Part shown: in pieces, positions 1 through 9,114 of the stretch
How the letters are laid out: every line of letters begins with the position of its first letter
Numbering within the stretch: the stretch's first letter is position 1
From: Xanthomonas campestris pv. badrii
GTDB taxonomy: Bacteria; Pseudomonadota; Gammaproteobacteria; Xanthomonadales; Xanthomonadaceae
Direction: 5' to 3'
Length of the DNA: 64,000 bases
Assembly: GCF_012848175.1 (NCBI RefSeq)
Contig: NZ_CP051651.1
Span: forward strand, 2,728,001 to 2,792,000
Notes under the pieces: generated by a model
Databases searched by the model: none
The model's input: only the letters and a program-made list of their open reading frames with translations
Told to the model about the DNA's origin: nothing
Position numbers and translations under genes: made by a program

Positions 1-306
1 CGGGTCCACTTCATCGGAACGCGGGTATCGGTTGCGGCGCCGGTCGCTCCCGGGTCCGCGCGACCGCTTCGAAACCAGGGACGGCGTGCCGGCGTTGCTA
101 TACCCTTGAAAACATAACGATTCCGGTCACAGGATGCAGACTTGCCGGCAATGCCGGCAGCCTGGGGCGGTCCCTACCAGGTCGCAAGCAGCCTTCAGGT
201 GAATACGGCCGGTAAATTCGGAAACCGAAAGGCACGCACGGTGCATGCCGATTCAGGGCACCGGCCGCGCGCGCCGGGCGGCGACGCAGCCGGTATCCGA
301 CCCGCG
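1..306. other. Gene-free stretch at window edge
   Basis: No credible gene is visible. The stretch lies beyond the 3' end of deaD, which is transcribed leftward. A TATACC hexamer near position 100 could be a -10 element but has no convincing -35 partner. No clear intrinsic terminator for deaD was found. Confidence 0.4.
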
Positions 307-2205
307 CTACTCGCCGCGCGGCTTGGGCGGACCCTTGCGGTGCGGCGCGCCGGCGCGGTCCATCGGACGCCCCGGGCCATTCGGACGGCCGGACGGCTTG
401 CCACCGCGCGGGAAGCGCGGCTTGGACGGCGCGGCGGCCTTGCCGTCTTCCAGCTTGCGCATGTTGAGCTGCTGGCCGGACACCCAGACCTTCTTCAGGT
501 GCTGCAGCAGTTCGCGCGGCATGTCGGCCGGCAGGTCCAGGATCGAGTAATCGTCCTGGATGTCGATGCGGCCGATGTAACGGCTTTCCAGACCGGCCTC
601 GTTGGCAATCGCGCCGACGATGTTGGCCGGCTTCACGCCGTGGCTGTGGCCCACTTCGATGCGATAGCTCTCCATGCCGAACTCCGGTTCGCCACGCGGG
701 GCAGGCTCACGGCGCGGACGCTCGCTGCCGGCATCCTCGCCACGCGGCGGGCGCGGTGCGCGGTCGCTGTCGGCACGCGGGCCGCGCTCGAACTTCGGCT
801 CGAAGCGCGGACGATCGCCGCGGTCGGCACGCTCATGACGCTCGCGCGGTGCAGTGTCCTCGCGCGCACCACGCACCGGCGGGGTCAGCAGGAACGGCGC
901 ATCGCCCTGCAGCAACCTGGCCAGCGCGGCGGCGATATCGATCGCCGGCACGTTGTTTTCGGCCTCGTAGCGCTGCAGCAGATCACGGTACATCTCGATC
1001 TGGCCGCCGGCCAGGGTCTCGGTGATGCGGGTCATGAAGCGCGCGACGCGGGTGTCGTTGACCGCATCCACGCTCGGCAGCTGCATCTCTTCGATCGGCT
1101 GGCGGGTGGCGCGCTCGATCGAACGCAGCATGCCCTTCTCGCGCGGGGTGACGAACAGGATCGCCTCGCCGCTGCGGCCGGCACGGCCGGTACGGCCGAT
1201 GCGGTGCACATAGCTTTCGGTGTCGTACGGAATGTCGTAGTTCAGCACGTGGCTGATGCGCTCCACGTCCAGGCCGCGCGCGGCCACGTCGGTGGCGACC
1301 AGGATGTCCAGCTTGCCGTCCTTGAGCTGGGCGATGGTCTTCTCACGCGCTGCCTGCTGCATGTCGCCGTTGATGGCGGCGGCAGCCATGCCGCGCGCCT
1401 GCAGCTTCTGCGCCAGCTCTTCGGTGGCGGCCTTGGTGCGCGCGAAGATGATCATGCCGTCGAACGGCTCCACTTCCAGGATGCGGGTCAGCGCGTCCAG
1501 CTTATGCAGCCCGCTCACCCACCAGTAACGCTGGCGGATATTGGCCGACGTAGTGGTCTTGGCCGCGATGGTGACTTCGGCCGGGTCTTTCAGATAGGTC
1601 TGCGCGATCCGGCGAATGGCCGGCGGCATGGTGGCCGAGAACAGCGCCACCTGGCGCTGCTCGGGCAGCTTCTTCAGCACGGCCTCGACATCGTCGATGA
1701 AGCCCATGCGCAGCATTTCGTCGGCTTCGTCCAGCACCAGCGTCTTCAGCTGCGACAGGTCCAGGGTGCCGCGGTCCAGGTGATCGATCACCCGGCCCGG
1801 CGTGCCCACCACCACATGCACGCCGCGCTTGAGTGCACTGAGCTGCTGGGCATAGGGCTGGCCGCCGTAGACCGGCAGCACGCGGAAGCCGGGAATGGCT
1901 TCGGCATACTTCTGGAACGCCTCGGCAACCTGGATGGCCAGCTCGCGGGTCGGGGCCAGCACCAGCGCCTGCGGCTTGACCTGGCGCAGGTCGGCATTGG
2001 ACAACACCGGCAGCGCGAACGCGGCAGTCTTACCGGTACCGGTCTGGGCCTGGCCGAGCACGTCGCGGCCGGCCAGCAGCGCCGGGATGGTGGCGGCCTG
2101 GATCGGCGAAGGGGTCTCGTAGCCGACGGCGGCAACGGCCTTCATCACAGCGTCCGAGAGGCCGAGGTCTGCAAACAGCAGCGGCGCGGAAGATTCTTGG
2201 GTCAT
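307..2205 (-). CDS. deaD: DEAD-box ATP-dependent RNA helicase DeaD/CsdA
   Basis: A 632-residue RNA helicase that unwinds RNA duplexes during ribosome assembly and mRNA turnover, chiefly in the cold in studied relatives. Visible motifs in order: Q-motif around residues 11-36, Walker A AQTGTGKT (53-60), DEAD box as LDEADEML near residue 160, SAT, ARGLD and HRIGRTGRAG. A DbpA-type RNA-binding domain follows (about 500-575), then a low-complexity basic Arg/Gly/Pro tail, as expected for CsdA-type rather than RhlE-type helicases. The ATG at 2205 has a GGAG Shine-Dalgarno nearby. The gene stands alone, divergent from the sigma-factor fragment. Family assignment is firm; the physiological role is inferred. 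Confidence 0.95.
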   Translation of the reverse strand: MTQESSAPLLFADLGLSDAVMKAVAAVGYETPSPIQAATIPALLAGRDVLGQAQTGTGKTAAFALPVLSNADLRQVKPQALVLAPTRELAIQVAEAFQKYAEAIPGFRVLPVYGGQPYAQQLSALKRGVHVVVGTPGRVIDHLDRGTLDLSQLKTLVLDEADEMLRMGFIDDVEAVLKKLPEQRQVALFSATMPPAIRRIAQTYLKDPAEVTIAAKTTTSANIRQRYWWVSGLHKLDALTRILEVEPFDGMIIFARTKAATEELAQKLQARGMAAAAINGDMQQAAREKTIAQLKDGKLDILVATDVAARGLDVERISHVLNYDIPYDTESYVHRIGRTGRAGRSGEAILFVTPREKGMLRSIERATRQPIEEMQLPSVDAVNDTRVARFMTRITETLAGGQIEMYRDLLQRYEAENNVPAIDIAAALARLLQGDAPFLLTPPVRGAREDTAPRERHERADRGDRPRFEPKFERGPRADSDRAPRPPRGEDAGSERPRREPAPRGEPEFGMESYRIEVGHSHGVKPANIVGAIANEAGLESRYIGRIDIQDDYSILDLPADMPRELLQHLKKVWVSGQQLNMRKLEDGKAAAPSKPRFPRGGKPSGRPNGPGRPMDRAGAPHRKGPPKPRGE

Positions 2206-2377
2206 GGGTAACTCCGGAGGCGCCGCACGGAGCCGGCAGGCGCAAAGCAGCGTAGTGTGCGCCCTTCCCCCCCCTGCTGTCGAAGGGCCGTGACAGTCCG
2301 TTCAGGTTGTGAGGATTTGCCCGCGCCAGCGAATCATCCCCTCAAGCCAACCTTTTCTCCTCCCCACGCCCTGCCCC

Positions 2378-2749
2378 ATGCCCCTGGACACAGACCTCCA
2401 GGCCCGTTTCAGCAGCCTGTTGCAGCAGCACCGCGGCATCGTGCTGAAGGTCGCGTCCAGCTACTGCCGCGACCGCGACGACCGCGACGAGCTCGCCCAG
2501 GAAATCGCTGCCCAGCTGTGGCGGGCCTTTCCGAGCTACGCCCCGGGCCGGCGCTTTTCCACCTGGATGTACCGCATCGCGCTGAAGGTGGCGATCAGCG
2601 ACCTGCGCGGCCGCAGCCGCATGCCCGGCGAACCGATCGCGCTGGATGCGGTGGTCGATCGCATCGCCGATCCGCTGGCACACGACCCCGTCCGCGAGCA
2701 GCAGGTGCGTGCGCTCTACGCCTTCATCGCGCAACAACCGTGCAAGTGA
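2378..2749 (+). pseudogene. Truncated ECF-type sigma-70 factor (region 2 only)
   Basis: The 123-residue product contains a sigma-70 region 2: an acidic DRDELAQEI helix, then FSTWMYRIALKVAISDLRGR, the segment that binds -10 DNA and core polymerase. It ends abruptly after AFIAQQPCK, where region 4 (the -35-binding helix-turn-helix) should begin. Normal ECF factors are about 160-200 residues. The following bases do not resume region 4 in any frame that I could see, so a deletion rather than a single frameshift is likely. The ATG at 2378 is preferred over one at 2309 because the sigma homology begins just after it. No anti-sigma gene follows. It is probably inactive, but a region-2-only protein binding polymerase cannot be excluded. 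Confidence 0.7.
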
Positions 2750-2902
2750 GCGTGTGCCCAGCTGCGTCGAATGCGCACCTCCTGGCCCGGACAGTGGCCG
2801 GGCCAGGACCACCGGCGGCGTGCGCCATTGCGGCGCGATCGGTGGTGGTGCTGCCGGCTGCCGCGGGCGGATAATCGCCCTCTTTTGGTCAACGAGCGCA
2901 GC

Positions 2903-3145
2903 ATGCAGATCCTGGAATTCGACATCGACGGCGAGTACATCGAGCTCCATCAGTTGCTCAAGCTGGCCGGCCTCGCCGACAGCGGCGGCCAGGGCAAGGC
3001 GATCGTCGCCAGCGGGGCGGTCAACGTCGACGGTGCGCAGGAGCTGCGCAAGACCGCCAAGATCCGTCCCGGCCAGGTGGTGCAGCTGGAGGACGTGGAG
3101 ATTCGCGTGATGGCGATGGGCCCGGACGCGGCACCGAGCGAATGA
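2903..3145 (+). CDS. S4-domain RNA-binding protein, YbcJ family
   Basis: An 80-residue protein made almost entirely of one S4 RNA-binding fold (about residues 10-70), with the family signature GGQGKAIVASGAVNVDG. E. coli YbcJ, the named family member, is the same size and is thought to bind structured RNA; its target is unknown. The ATG at 2903 gives the usual family length. The stop overlaps the ATG of a small downstream reading frame by four bases (ATGA), which suggests translational coupling if that frame is real. Confidence 0.85.
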   Translation: MQILEFDIDGEYIELHQLLKLAGLADSGGQGKAIVASGAVNVDGAQELRKTAKIRPGQVVQLEDVEIRVMAMGPDAAPSE

Positions 3146-3441
3146 AGGTGGTGGAGATCGGCCAGCGCAACACCGCACCCTCGGCCGACGACCCGGAGCA
3201 CGACGTCCATGTGTTTTCGATCGCCATCGGTTCGGCAACGCCGTTCTGGTTGGAGCACTCCATCCGCGGCGGCCATGCCGAGCGTGGCGGCTGCAGCATG
3301 CTGGCCCTGCACGAGCTGGCGCCTCAGACACCCCGCTGGACCAGATGCGCAGCAATCGCCCGCTTGAATGGTGCCACCGCATGTGCGGCCCGCAGCGCTC
3401 CCGCTCGGGCGAGCCGTGCCGGCAGGCGATCGTCCGTGTAG
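3142..3441 (+). CDS. Small uncharacterised reading frame, doubtful
   Basis: A 99-residue frame that begins inside the stop of the S4 gene (ATGA overlap). Its first 60 residues look protein-like (for example VFSIAIGSATPFWLEH), but the C-terminal third runs antisense through the end of ubiM and is Arg/Ala-rich in the way shadow frames are. It may be a real short gene with a displaced stop, or chance. No family is recognised. Confidence 0.25.
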   Translation: MKVVEIGQRNTAPSADDPEHDVHVFSIAIGSATPFWLEHSIRGGHAERGGCSMLALHELAPQTPRWTRCAAIARLNGATACAARSAPARASRAGRRSSV

Positions 3442-4511
3442 AGCGCCGCCAGGGCATTGGTGGCCTCGTACAAGGGACGTGTGGCGACGCGATGCGCGTG
3501 CTCGTAGTCGTGCAGCAGCGCGGCGCTGCCGATGTCCCGCCCGCTGGCCGCGGCTCGACGCACGCGCTCGGCCAGGCGTGCCTGGCTCTGCAGTCCGAAG
3601 TTGAACCCGTGGGCGGTGACCGGATGCATGCCCACCGCCGCATCGCCGATCAACGCCGCACGCGCGCTCACGAAGCGCTGCGCATAGCTGGCGATCAGTG
3701 GATACGCATGCCGGCTGCCGTCCTGATCCATCGGACCCAGGCGGTGCTCGAATGCGTCGGTCATCGCGGCGCCGAACCGCACGGCGTCGAGCGCAAGCAA
3801 GGCCTCGATCCGTCGCGGCGGCAAGGTCAGCACCGCGCCGGCGCGATTGCCATGCAGAGGCAGCAATGCCAGCGTCTTGCCATAGCCGAACCACTCCCAC
3901 GCCGCATGGTGATGCGGCAGCGCATGCCGCATGCGACACACCAGCATGGTCTTGCCGAAGTCGCGCAGCTGCGCACCAATACCGAGCAGGCGCCGGGTAC
4001 TGGAAAACCGGCTGTCGGCAGCCACCAGCAGATGCGCCGACAGCCGCCGGCCATCGGACAGTTGGAGCTGCACGTCGGTGCTGCTGTACTCGATCGCCCG
4101 CACGCTGCAACCGCAGCGCAACTCCACCCCGTCTTGGCCCTGCACCGCCTTCCAGGCGGCGCGCCGGATCAGGTGATTGGGCACCAGCCAGCCGAGATCG
4201 GCCACGCCAGGTGCAGATGCTGCGAAGGTCAGCGCAAATGCAGACCGTCCGTCCATGACCCGCGCATCGCGCAGCGGCGAGATTGCCTCGGCCGGGAATT
4301 GCTGCCAGATGCCCGATTGCTCCAGCAAGGCGCGCGAGGCATGGGTCAGCGCGATCTCGCGCCCATCGAAGGCGGGGTCGGCCAGCTGCGCGTGCGGCTG
4401 CTGATCGACCAACACCATCGACAGGCCCGTGCCAGCCAGCGTGCGCGCAAGACTCAGACCCACCGGCCCGGCACCAACGATCGCGATATCCACCCTCTGC
4501 ATGCCGTGCAT
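3324..4511 (-). CDS. ubiM: FAD-dependent ubiquinone hydroxylase, UbiM type
   Basis: A 395-residue aromatic-ring monooxygenase of the UbiH/UbiF/VisC/COQ6 family. The N-terminal dinucleotide motif GAGPVG and the second FAD motif GDAAVGMHPVTAHGFNFGLQ are clear. The VGMHPVTAHG variant of the usual GDAAH segment resembles UbiM, which in Xanthomonas hydroxylates ring positions of the demethoxyubiquinol intermediate using O2. The start may be 4511 or the ATG three codons later (4502). A perfect FNR/Anr-like dyad sits about 50 bases upstream (4552-4581), suggesting oxygen-responsive control. No other ubi genes are adjacent, as is common for UbiM. UbiM rather than another family hydroxylase is inference from motif style. 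Confidence 0.82.
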   Translation of the reverse strand: MHGMQRVDIAIVGAGPVGLSLARTLAGTGLSMVLVDQQPHAQLADPAFDGREIALTHASRALLEQSGIWQQFPAEAISPLRDARVMDGRSAFALTFAASAPGVADLGWLVPNHLIRRAAWKAVQGQDGVELRCGCSVRAIEYSSTDVQLQLSDGRRLSAHLLVAADSRFSSTRRLLGIGAQLRDFGKTMLVCRMRHALPHHHAAWEWFGYGKTLALLPLHGNRAGAVLTLPPRRIEALLALDAVRFGAAMTDAFEHRLGPMDQDGSRHAYPLIASYAQRFVSARAALIGDAAVGMHPVTAHGFNFGLQSQARLAERVRRAAASGRDIGSAALLHDYEHAHRVATRPLYEATNALAALYTDDRLPARLARAGALRAAHAVAPFKRAIAAHLVQRGV

Positions 4512-4551
4512 CCGTGATTGCCGATGCAGGCAGTCTAGAGCCGGCAGACTG

Positions 4552-4581
4552 CGCAGCGCTTGATCCAGATCAAGCGCTGCG
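4552..4581. promoter_or_regulatory. Perfect dyad containing an FNR/Anr box
   Basis: A 14-base perfect inverted repeat with a 2-base centre. Its core is TTGAT-CCAG-ATCAA (4560-4573), matching the FNR/Anr consensus TTGAT-N4-ATCAA at every fixed position. It lies about 50 bases before the ubiM start on the same strand. The hairpin has no following U-run on the minus strand, so it does not look like an intrinsic terminator for the upstream MAPEG gene. Confidence 0.6.
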
Positions 4582-4661
4582 TCTTTCAGGCGTGCTTGTG
4601 ATCTGCCGGGTCATGCCGCCAGCGTTGGCCAGGCAGCACCGGCATCGCCATCGGTATCCGA

Positions 4662-5063
4662 TCACAGACCCAGCAGTGCACGCACCAGCTTGATGATGCC
4701 CCAGAACGACACCACCCAGATCGCACTGCGCAGGTAGGCAATACCGGCCGCATAGACCGGCACATAGGCCACGCGCGCCCACAGGTACAGCTGCACGGCC
4801 AGTGCAGTCTCCGCACTGGTACGCCCCGCCACGCTCACCGCCAGCACCGCAGCCGCGAAGATCGGAAAGGTCTCCAGATAGTTGCGGAATGCGCGGTCCA
4901 GGCTGGCCGCCACACCGGTCAGCGGCTTGGCATCGCCATCGCGTGCGCTCGCGTTCCACTTGGTGCCGCGCTGGGCGGTCATGCTGGCCGAGGCGGCCAG
5001 CAGCTGCACCAGGCCGAGCACCATGGCCCAGCCCAGCATCTTCAGTTCGATCGTCAGTTGCAT
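4662..5063 (-). CDS. MAPEG-family membrane protein
   Basis: A 133-residue integral membrane protein with four hydrophobic helices, the length and spacing of bacterial MAPEG proteins (membrane-associated proteins in eicosanoid and glutathione metabolism). The segment AFRNYLETFPIFAAAVLAVS matches the conserved central part of the family (RAxxNxxExxxxF). Bacterial members may have glutathione transferase or peroxidase activity, but substrates are generally unknown. It is followed downstream by the dyad before ubiM and is preceded by the DUF4019 gene on the same strand, 25 bases away. Confidence 0.85.
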   Translation of the reverse strand: MQLTIELKMLGWAMVLGLVQLLAASASMTAQRGTKWNASARDGDAKPLTGVAASLDRAFRNYLETFPIFAAAVLAVSVAGRTSAETALAVQLYLWARVAYVPVYAAGIAYLRSAIWVVSFWGIIKLVRALLGL

Positions 5064-5088
5064 GCGCGTTTCCCGGCCGGTTGCTGCA

Positions 5089-5664
5089 TCACTTCACCGC
5101 CGTGCGCAGGCTGTAGCCCGCCACACGCCAGGTCTTGTCCTCGTCCAGACGGAACGACACCAGCTCGCGCACCGGCTGCTGCGCATTGGCGAACCGGGTC
5201 GGGAAACTGACGTTGACGTACAGCCCTTCGGGCACCTGTGCGCCAGGACCGTACTTGACCCGCGTCACCGAGCTCTGGCCGCGACCGACGACCGCACCCA
5301 GGCGCGCGCGCTCGCCGCCCAACTGCGCCACGAAGGCATCGCGCTTGACCGCGCTCTTGGCCACGCGGGAGGCACCATCCCAGATCGCCGCGGCCTTGTA
5401 GGTGTCGACCATCTGCGCCACGCGCAAGGCGGCCTGGGTCATCTCGATGTCCTGCTTGGCCACCTGTGCCTGTTGAGCGGGACTCAGTGCCGGCGCCGCC
5501 GGCTTTTGCGCCGCAGCCGCTGGTTGCGCCGTCGCCGCAGTGCGCGTGACGGGTGCCGGTTGCGCCGCAGGTGCGGTGGCGGCGCGATTGGAAGACGGCG
5601 GTTGTTGCGCGAACACCAGCGCTGGAGCAAACACCAGCGCAACAAGCAAACGAGGATGACGCAT
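5089..5664 (-). CDS. Secreted DUF4019-like protein
   Basis: A 191-residue exported protein. It has an N-terminal signal peptide (MRHPRLLVALVFAPALVFAQ), a long Ala/Pro/Gln-rich linker (about 25-75), and a C-terminal DUF4019-type domain ending in RVAGYSLR. The family's function is unknown. The ATG at 5664 was chosen because it opens directly into the signal peptide; an in-frame extension upstream to 5886 has no such character. It probably shares a transcript with the MAPEG gene 25 bases downstream. Confidence 0.75.
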   Translation of the reverse strand: MRHPRLLVALVFAPALVFAQQPPSSNRAATAPAAQPAPVTRTAATAQPAAAAQKPAAPALSPAQQAQVAKQDIEMTQAALRVAQMVDTYKAAAIWDGASRVAKSAVKRDAFVAQLGGERARLGAVVGRGQSSVTRVKYGPGAQVPEGLYVNVSFPTRFANAQQPVRELVSFRLDEDKTWRVAGYSLRTAVK

Positions 5665-5991
5665 GGACAGGCACCTTGACTGGATCGGATGGAAGGGTGA
5701 GCCGCACACCGTGCGGCCAGTGGCGCAGTCTATGCCGCGCCCTGTGCAAAACAAGCAACGAGACGCCGGGAAGATCGCTGATCGAATCGAACAGATGGCG
5801 TCCCCAGGAACAATGCAGCCGCGCAACGAGTGGGACTGCCGCTGCAGGGACTCAAACGTGGCTGACGAACCATCGCCAGCAGTCATCAGTGCGTGGGCGA
5901 CGCAAAGGGAGCCGCACGCACGGTGATAGGTGACGATTCCAGGCAGCCGCCGCGCCGGCCCTGAGGCTGTGCAGTCGGTATGGCTATCGCC
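5665..5991. other. Gene-free intergenic stretch
   Basis: The 327 bases upstream of the DUF4019 gene hold no credible gene on either strand. They presumably carry its promoter; I see no confident -35/-10 pair or operator. Confidence 0.4.
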
Positions 5992-6246
5992 CTAAACCTC
6001 GCCACCAGGCGCTGGGGGCACCGCAGCTGCCCCGCGCGGCCGCCACAGCCGCCAGCTCACCCAGAACGCGCGCGCGATGGCTGCAATCAATGCCGCCAGG
6101 CTTAGCCACATCGCCAGCGTGGCCGGCCATTGCTCGCGCATTGCCTCGGCGGCCAGGCGCAGCAGTTCTGCCACGCCGAAGCCCACCAGCACCAGCAACG
6201 CCGATGGCAGGTACGCCAGTAAAACGCCTTTGGTCTTGCCTCGCAT
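5992..6246 (-). CDS. Small two-helix membrane protein of unknown function
   Basis: An 84-residue protein starting MRGKTKG. It has two predicted transmembrane helices (about residues 7-30 and 43-65) and a short Arg/Pro C-terminus. No family is recognised. Base composition and third-position GC match neighbouring real genes, and its hydrophobic pattern is coherent. It lies just downstream of the ClpP-fold lipoprotein gene on the same strand. Confidence 0.6.
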   Translation of the reverse strand: MRGKTKGVLLAYLPSALLVLVGFGVAELLRLAAEAMREQWPATLAMWLSLAALIAAIARAFWVSWRLWRPRGAAAVPPAPGGEV

Positions 6247-6321
6247 ACTGCCCCCTGACCCGGTTGTATGCGGCGACCATAGGCAGCGTTCAGTGCGATA
6301 CGCGTGAAAGCTGCAGCGGCC

Positions 6322-7503
6322 TCAACCGTCGGCGGGCGCAGGCGCCGACGCATCGGCCTGCGCAGCATCCCGGGCCGGTTCGGCCGCCGGCGCGAGCGGC
6401 TGCGTGGCGTCGGCCGGCGCCCCATCCTGCGCATCCAGCGCCGGCGTGACCGGCAGGGCCGCCGCATCGGTTTCGGCCAGCGGGCTTTCTTCCGGGCAGG
6501 CCGCATCCGGAAAACCGAAGCGCTGCTTCAAGGCCAGACCGCAGGCGTTGACCGCATCCAGATCCGCACCCTCGCCTTTGCACTTCTGGTCGAACGCTAC
6601 CAGAAACGCGTCCTTGCGGCGCACGAATGCATCACCGCACTTGCGCATCTGGCGGATGCGTTCCAGGTCGTCCTGCACGGCATTGGTGCCGTCCAGGCCG
6701 TATTCGCGCAGCTCTTCGATGGTGAGCAGGCGCAGGCTGCGGTTGGGCACGGTCATCATCAGGTCGGCCACGGCCACCGCCACGCCGTTACGCTCCAGAT
6801 AATCCTTGACGTTGCCATAGACCTCGCGCAATTCGCGATTGAGCTCCGCCCGCGACGTCGCCTTGGAGCTGATCCGCATCATCCGGTGGATGCCCACCTT
6901 GCCGGCCACCAGGCGGTTGTCGCCGGCCGCCAGTACGAACACGCAGGCGCTATGGCAGATCGAGCCTTCGCGCACCCAGATGGTCCAGTTGGATTCGCCG
7001 ATGGTATCGCCGGCGCGGATCGCTGCCTCCACCTGGCCACCGCTGGAATCCAGATCCAGGATGCGATGCGGCAACTTCCACTGCTCGGCCACTGCGGCCA
7101 GCCGCCACACCAGCGCCGCGAAACCAGCGTTGATCTTGCCCGCGTAGCGCACCCGCACCAGGCCGGTCTCGCGGCACGGCGCCAGCGCCGCCTCCACGCT
7201 GGCCCGGTCCAATGCCGGCAGCAAAGTGCCATCGCCGGCTTCCTTGCCGTAATCGGTGGCGCAACTGATCCAGGCCTGGCCCGCTTCCAGTTCCGCCTGC
7301 GGCCAACCTGCCTCGCCAACCTGCGCACGCGGGCGTGGCGCCGGGACCGGATCGGGCGTATCCACCGACACCATATGGTCGCCATCGCCGACCTGCGCCA
7401 CTCCAGTCTGCTGCGCCCCGGCAGCATCGGCGGACGTACCGCCGCGGTCGCAGGCAACCAGCAGGAACACGCAGGCAAGTGACAGACAAAGCGGTTTGAG
7501 CAT
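6322..7503 (-). CDS. Lipoprotein with ClpP/crotonase-like fold (COG3904 type)
   Basis: A 393-residue predicted lipoprotein. Signal MLKPLCLSLACVFLLVAC ends in a lipobox (LVAC, Cys18). The centre resembles COG3904 periplasmic proteins with a ClpP-like fold: DLDSSGGQVEAAIRAGDTI followed by CHSACVFVLAAG, in which the Ser of HSAC sits where ClpP places its nucleophile, then VGIHRM with a candidate catalytic His. The last 60 residues are Ala/Pro/Asp-rich. The role is unknown; a periplasmic serine peptidase is plausible but unproven. The ATG at 7503 is fixed by the signal peptide. It is divergent from the alkA-type repair gene. Confidence 0.72.
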   Translation of the reverse strand: MLKPLCLSLACVFLLVACDRGGTSADAAGAQQTGVAQVGDGDHMVSVDTPDPVPAPRPRAQVGEAGWPQAELEAGQAWISCATDYGKEAGDGTLLPALDRASVEAALAPCRETGLVRVRYAGKINAGFAALVWRLAAVAEQWKLPHRILDLDSSGGQVEAAIRAGDTIGESNWTIWVREGSICHSACVFVLAAGDNRLVAGKVGIHRMMRISSKATSRAELNRELREVYGNVKDYLERNGVAVAVADLMMTVPNRSLRLLTIEELREYGLDGTNAVQDDLERIRQMRKCGDAFVRRKDAFLVAFDQKCKGEGADLDAVNACGLALKQRFGFPDAACPEESPLAETDAAALPVTPALDAQDGAPADATQPLAPAAEPARDAAQADASAPAPADG

Positions 7504-7650
7504 GGGCGAATGTGGGAGCGCGACGGAGATCACCTTCAGTCTATGGCTGAAGCGGTCAAGGATTTGACCGCGCCATGAACATGCACCCGCTTGTGCAACC
7601 CTGTCCGAAAACGGCCAGCCGGTGCCGTGGCCAGGGCATAGACTGGCGCC

Positions 7651-9114
7651 ATGCAGATGCTCACGCCCGACCGGACCCAATGCGACCGCGCCCGCCTGGC
7701 GCGCGACGCGCGCTTTGACGGGCTGTTCTTCACCGCGGTGCGCAGCACCGGGATCTATTGTCGTCCGGTGTGCCCGGCACCGGCGCCAAAGCCGGCCAAT
7801 GTCAGTTATTACCCCACGGCTGCGGCGGCCAGTGCGGCCGGCTATCGGCCGTGCCTGCGCTGCCGGCCGGAGCTGTCGCCGCAGGCGCAGCAGCACCTGG
7901 GCGAAGAGAGCGTGCAACGCGCCCTGGCGATGATCGCCGAAGGCGTGTTGCAGGAGCAGCCGGTGCAGCGCCTGGCCGATGCGGTGGGCGTCAGCGCGCG
8001 GCAGCTGCAACGGCAGTTCGTGCAGCAGCTCGGCGCCACCCCGATCCAGGTGCATGGCACGCGCCGGTTGCTGCTGGCCAAGCAGTTGCTCACCGAGACC
8101 GCCTTGCCGGTGACCGAAGTCGCGCTGGCGGCCGGCTTCAACAGCCTGCGTCGCTTCAACGCGGCGTTCCTGGAAGGGTGCGGGATGCCGCCGTCGGCGT
8201 TACGCAAGCAGCGCGCCGAGGTGCCGGGCGGCGAACTCACGCTGCGCCTGAGCTATCGGCCGCCGCTGGACTGGCCGGCGATGCTGGCATTTCTGCAACG
8301 CCGGGCGATCCCGGGGATCGAGCAGGTCGATGCCGGCAGCTACCGGCGGGTGATCGGCGCCCCCGGCCACGCCACCTTGATCGAGGTCGCGCCGGCGCCG
8401 CAGCGCGCAGAACTGCTGCTGCGCATCGGCGCCACCGATCCGCGCCGGATTCCGCAGATCGTGCGCCGGGTACGCCGTGTCTTCGATCTGGATGCGGACC
8501 TGCATGCGGTGCACGCCACGCTTGCGGCCGAGCCGCTGCTGGCCGAGGCGATCGAACGCCGGCCCGGCCTGCGCGTGCCCGGCGGCTGGGATGGCTTCGA
8601 GACCGCGGTACGTGCGGTGCTGGGTCAGCAGATCAGCGTGGCCGGCGCGGCCACGCTGGCGGCGCGGCTGGTGGAGCGCCACGGCGGCCGGCATGCCGAG
8701 ATGCCGCCAGGGCTGGATCGCAGTTTCCCCACCCCCGAGCAACTGGCCGAGGCGCCGCTGGAACAGCTCGGGCTGCCGGGCGCACGCGCCGCCACCCTGC
8801 GCGCACTGGCCTGCGCCTGCGCACAGGGCCGGCTGCACTTCGGCGCCGGCCAGCGCCTGTCCGAGTTCGTCGCCGCGTGCGTCGCCCTGCCCGGTATCGG
8901 GCCGTGGACGGCGCACTACATCGCCATGCGTGCGCTCTCGCATCCGGACGCATTTCCGGCCGGCGACCTGATCCTGCAGCAGGTACTCGGCGCACCGCTG
9001 CGGCTGAGCGAACGCGCCACCGAGGCGCGCTCGCAGGCCTGGCGCCCTTGGCGCGCCTACGCCGTGCTGCACCTGTGGCATCTGGCCACCGACCGCAAGG
9101 AATCCCGCCCATGA
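7651..9114 (+). CDS. alkA: Ada-type/AraC/AlkA fusion: DNA-3-methyladenine glycosylase II
   Basis: A 487-residue fusion. Residues 1-75 are an Ada-type zinc domain with four Cys (37, 41, 68, 71), spaced as in E. coli Ada, so it may accept methyl groups from phosphotriesters. Residues about 85-180 are an AraC-type helix-turn-helix. Residues about 200-480 are AlkA: an N-terminal AlkA_N part, a helix-hairpin-helix LPGIGPWTAHYIAMRA, and the catalytic Asp in FPAGDL. It excises alkylated bases and may regulate its own synthesis. Its stop overlaps the ogt start (ATGA), so the pair is translationally coupled. Confidence 0.92.
   Translation: MQMLTPDRTQCDRARLARDARFDGLFFTAVRSTGIYCRPVCPAPAPKPANVSYYPTAAAASAAGYRPCLRCRPELSPQAQQHLGEESVQRALAMIAEGVLQEQPVQRLADAVGVSARQLQRQFVQQLGATPIQVHGTRRLLLAKQLLTETALPVTEVALAAGFNSLRRFNAAFLEGCGMPPSALRKQRAEVPGGELTLRLSYRPPLDWPAMLAFLQRRAIPGIEQVDAGSYRRVIGAPGHATLIEVAPAPQRAELLLRIGATDPRRIPQIVRRVRRVFDLDADLHAVHATLAAEPLLAEAIERRPGLRVPGGWDGFETAVRAVLGQQISVAGAATLAARLVERHGGRHAEMPPGLDRSFPTPEQLAEAPLEQLGLPGARAATLRALACACAQGRLHFGAGQRLSEFVAACVALPGIGPWTAHYIAMRALSHPDAFPAGDLILQQVLGAPLRLSERATEARSQAWRPWRAYAVLHLWHLATDRKESRP

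Noticed and set aside
4552..4581. Intrinsic terminator of the MAPEG gene
   Set aside because: The dyad has no U-run on the minus strand and contains a perfect FNR/Anr core, so a regulatory site is more likely.
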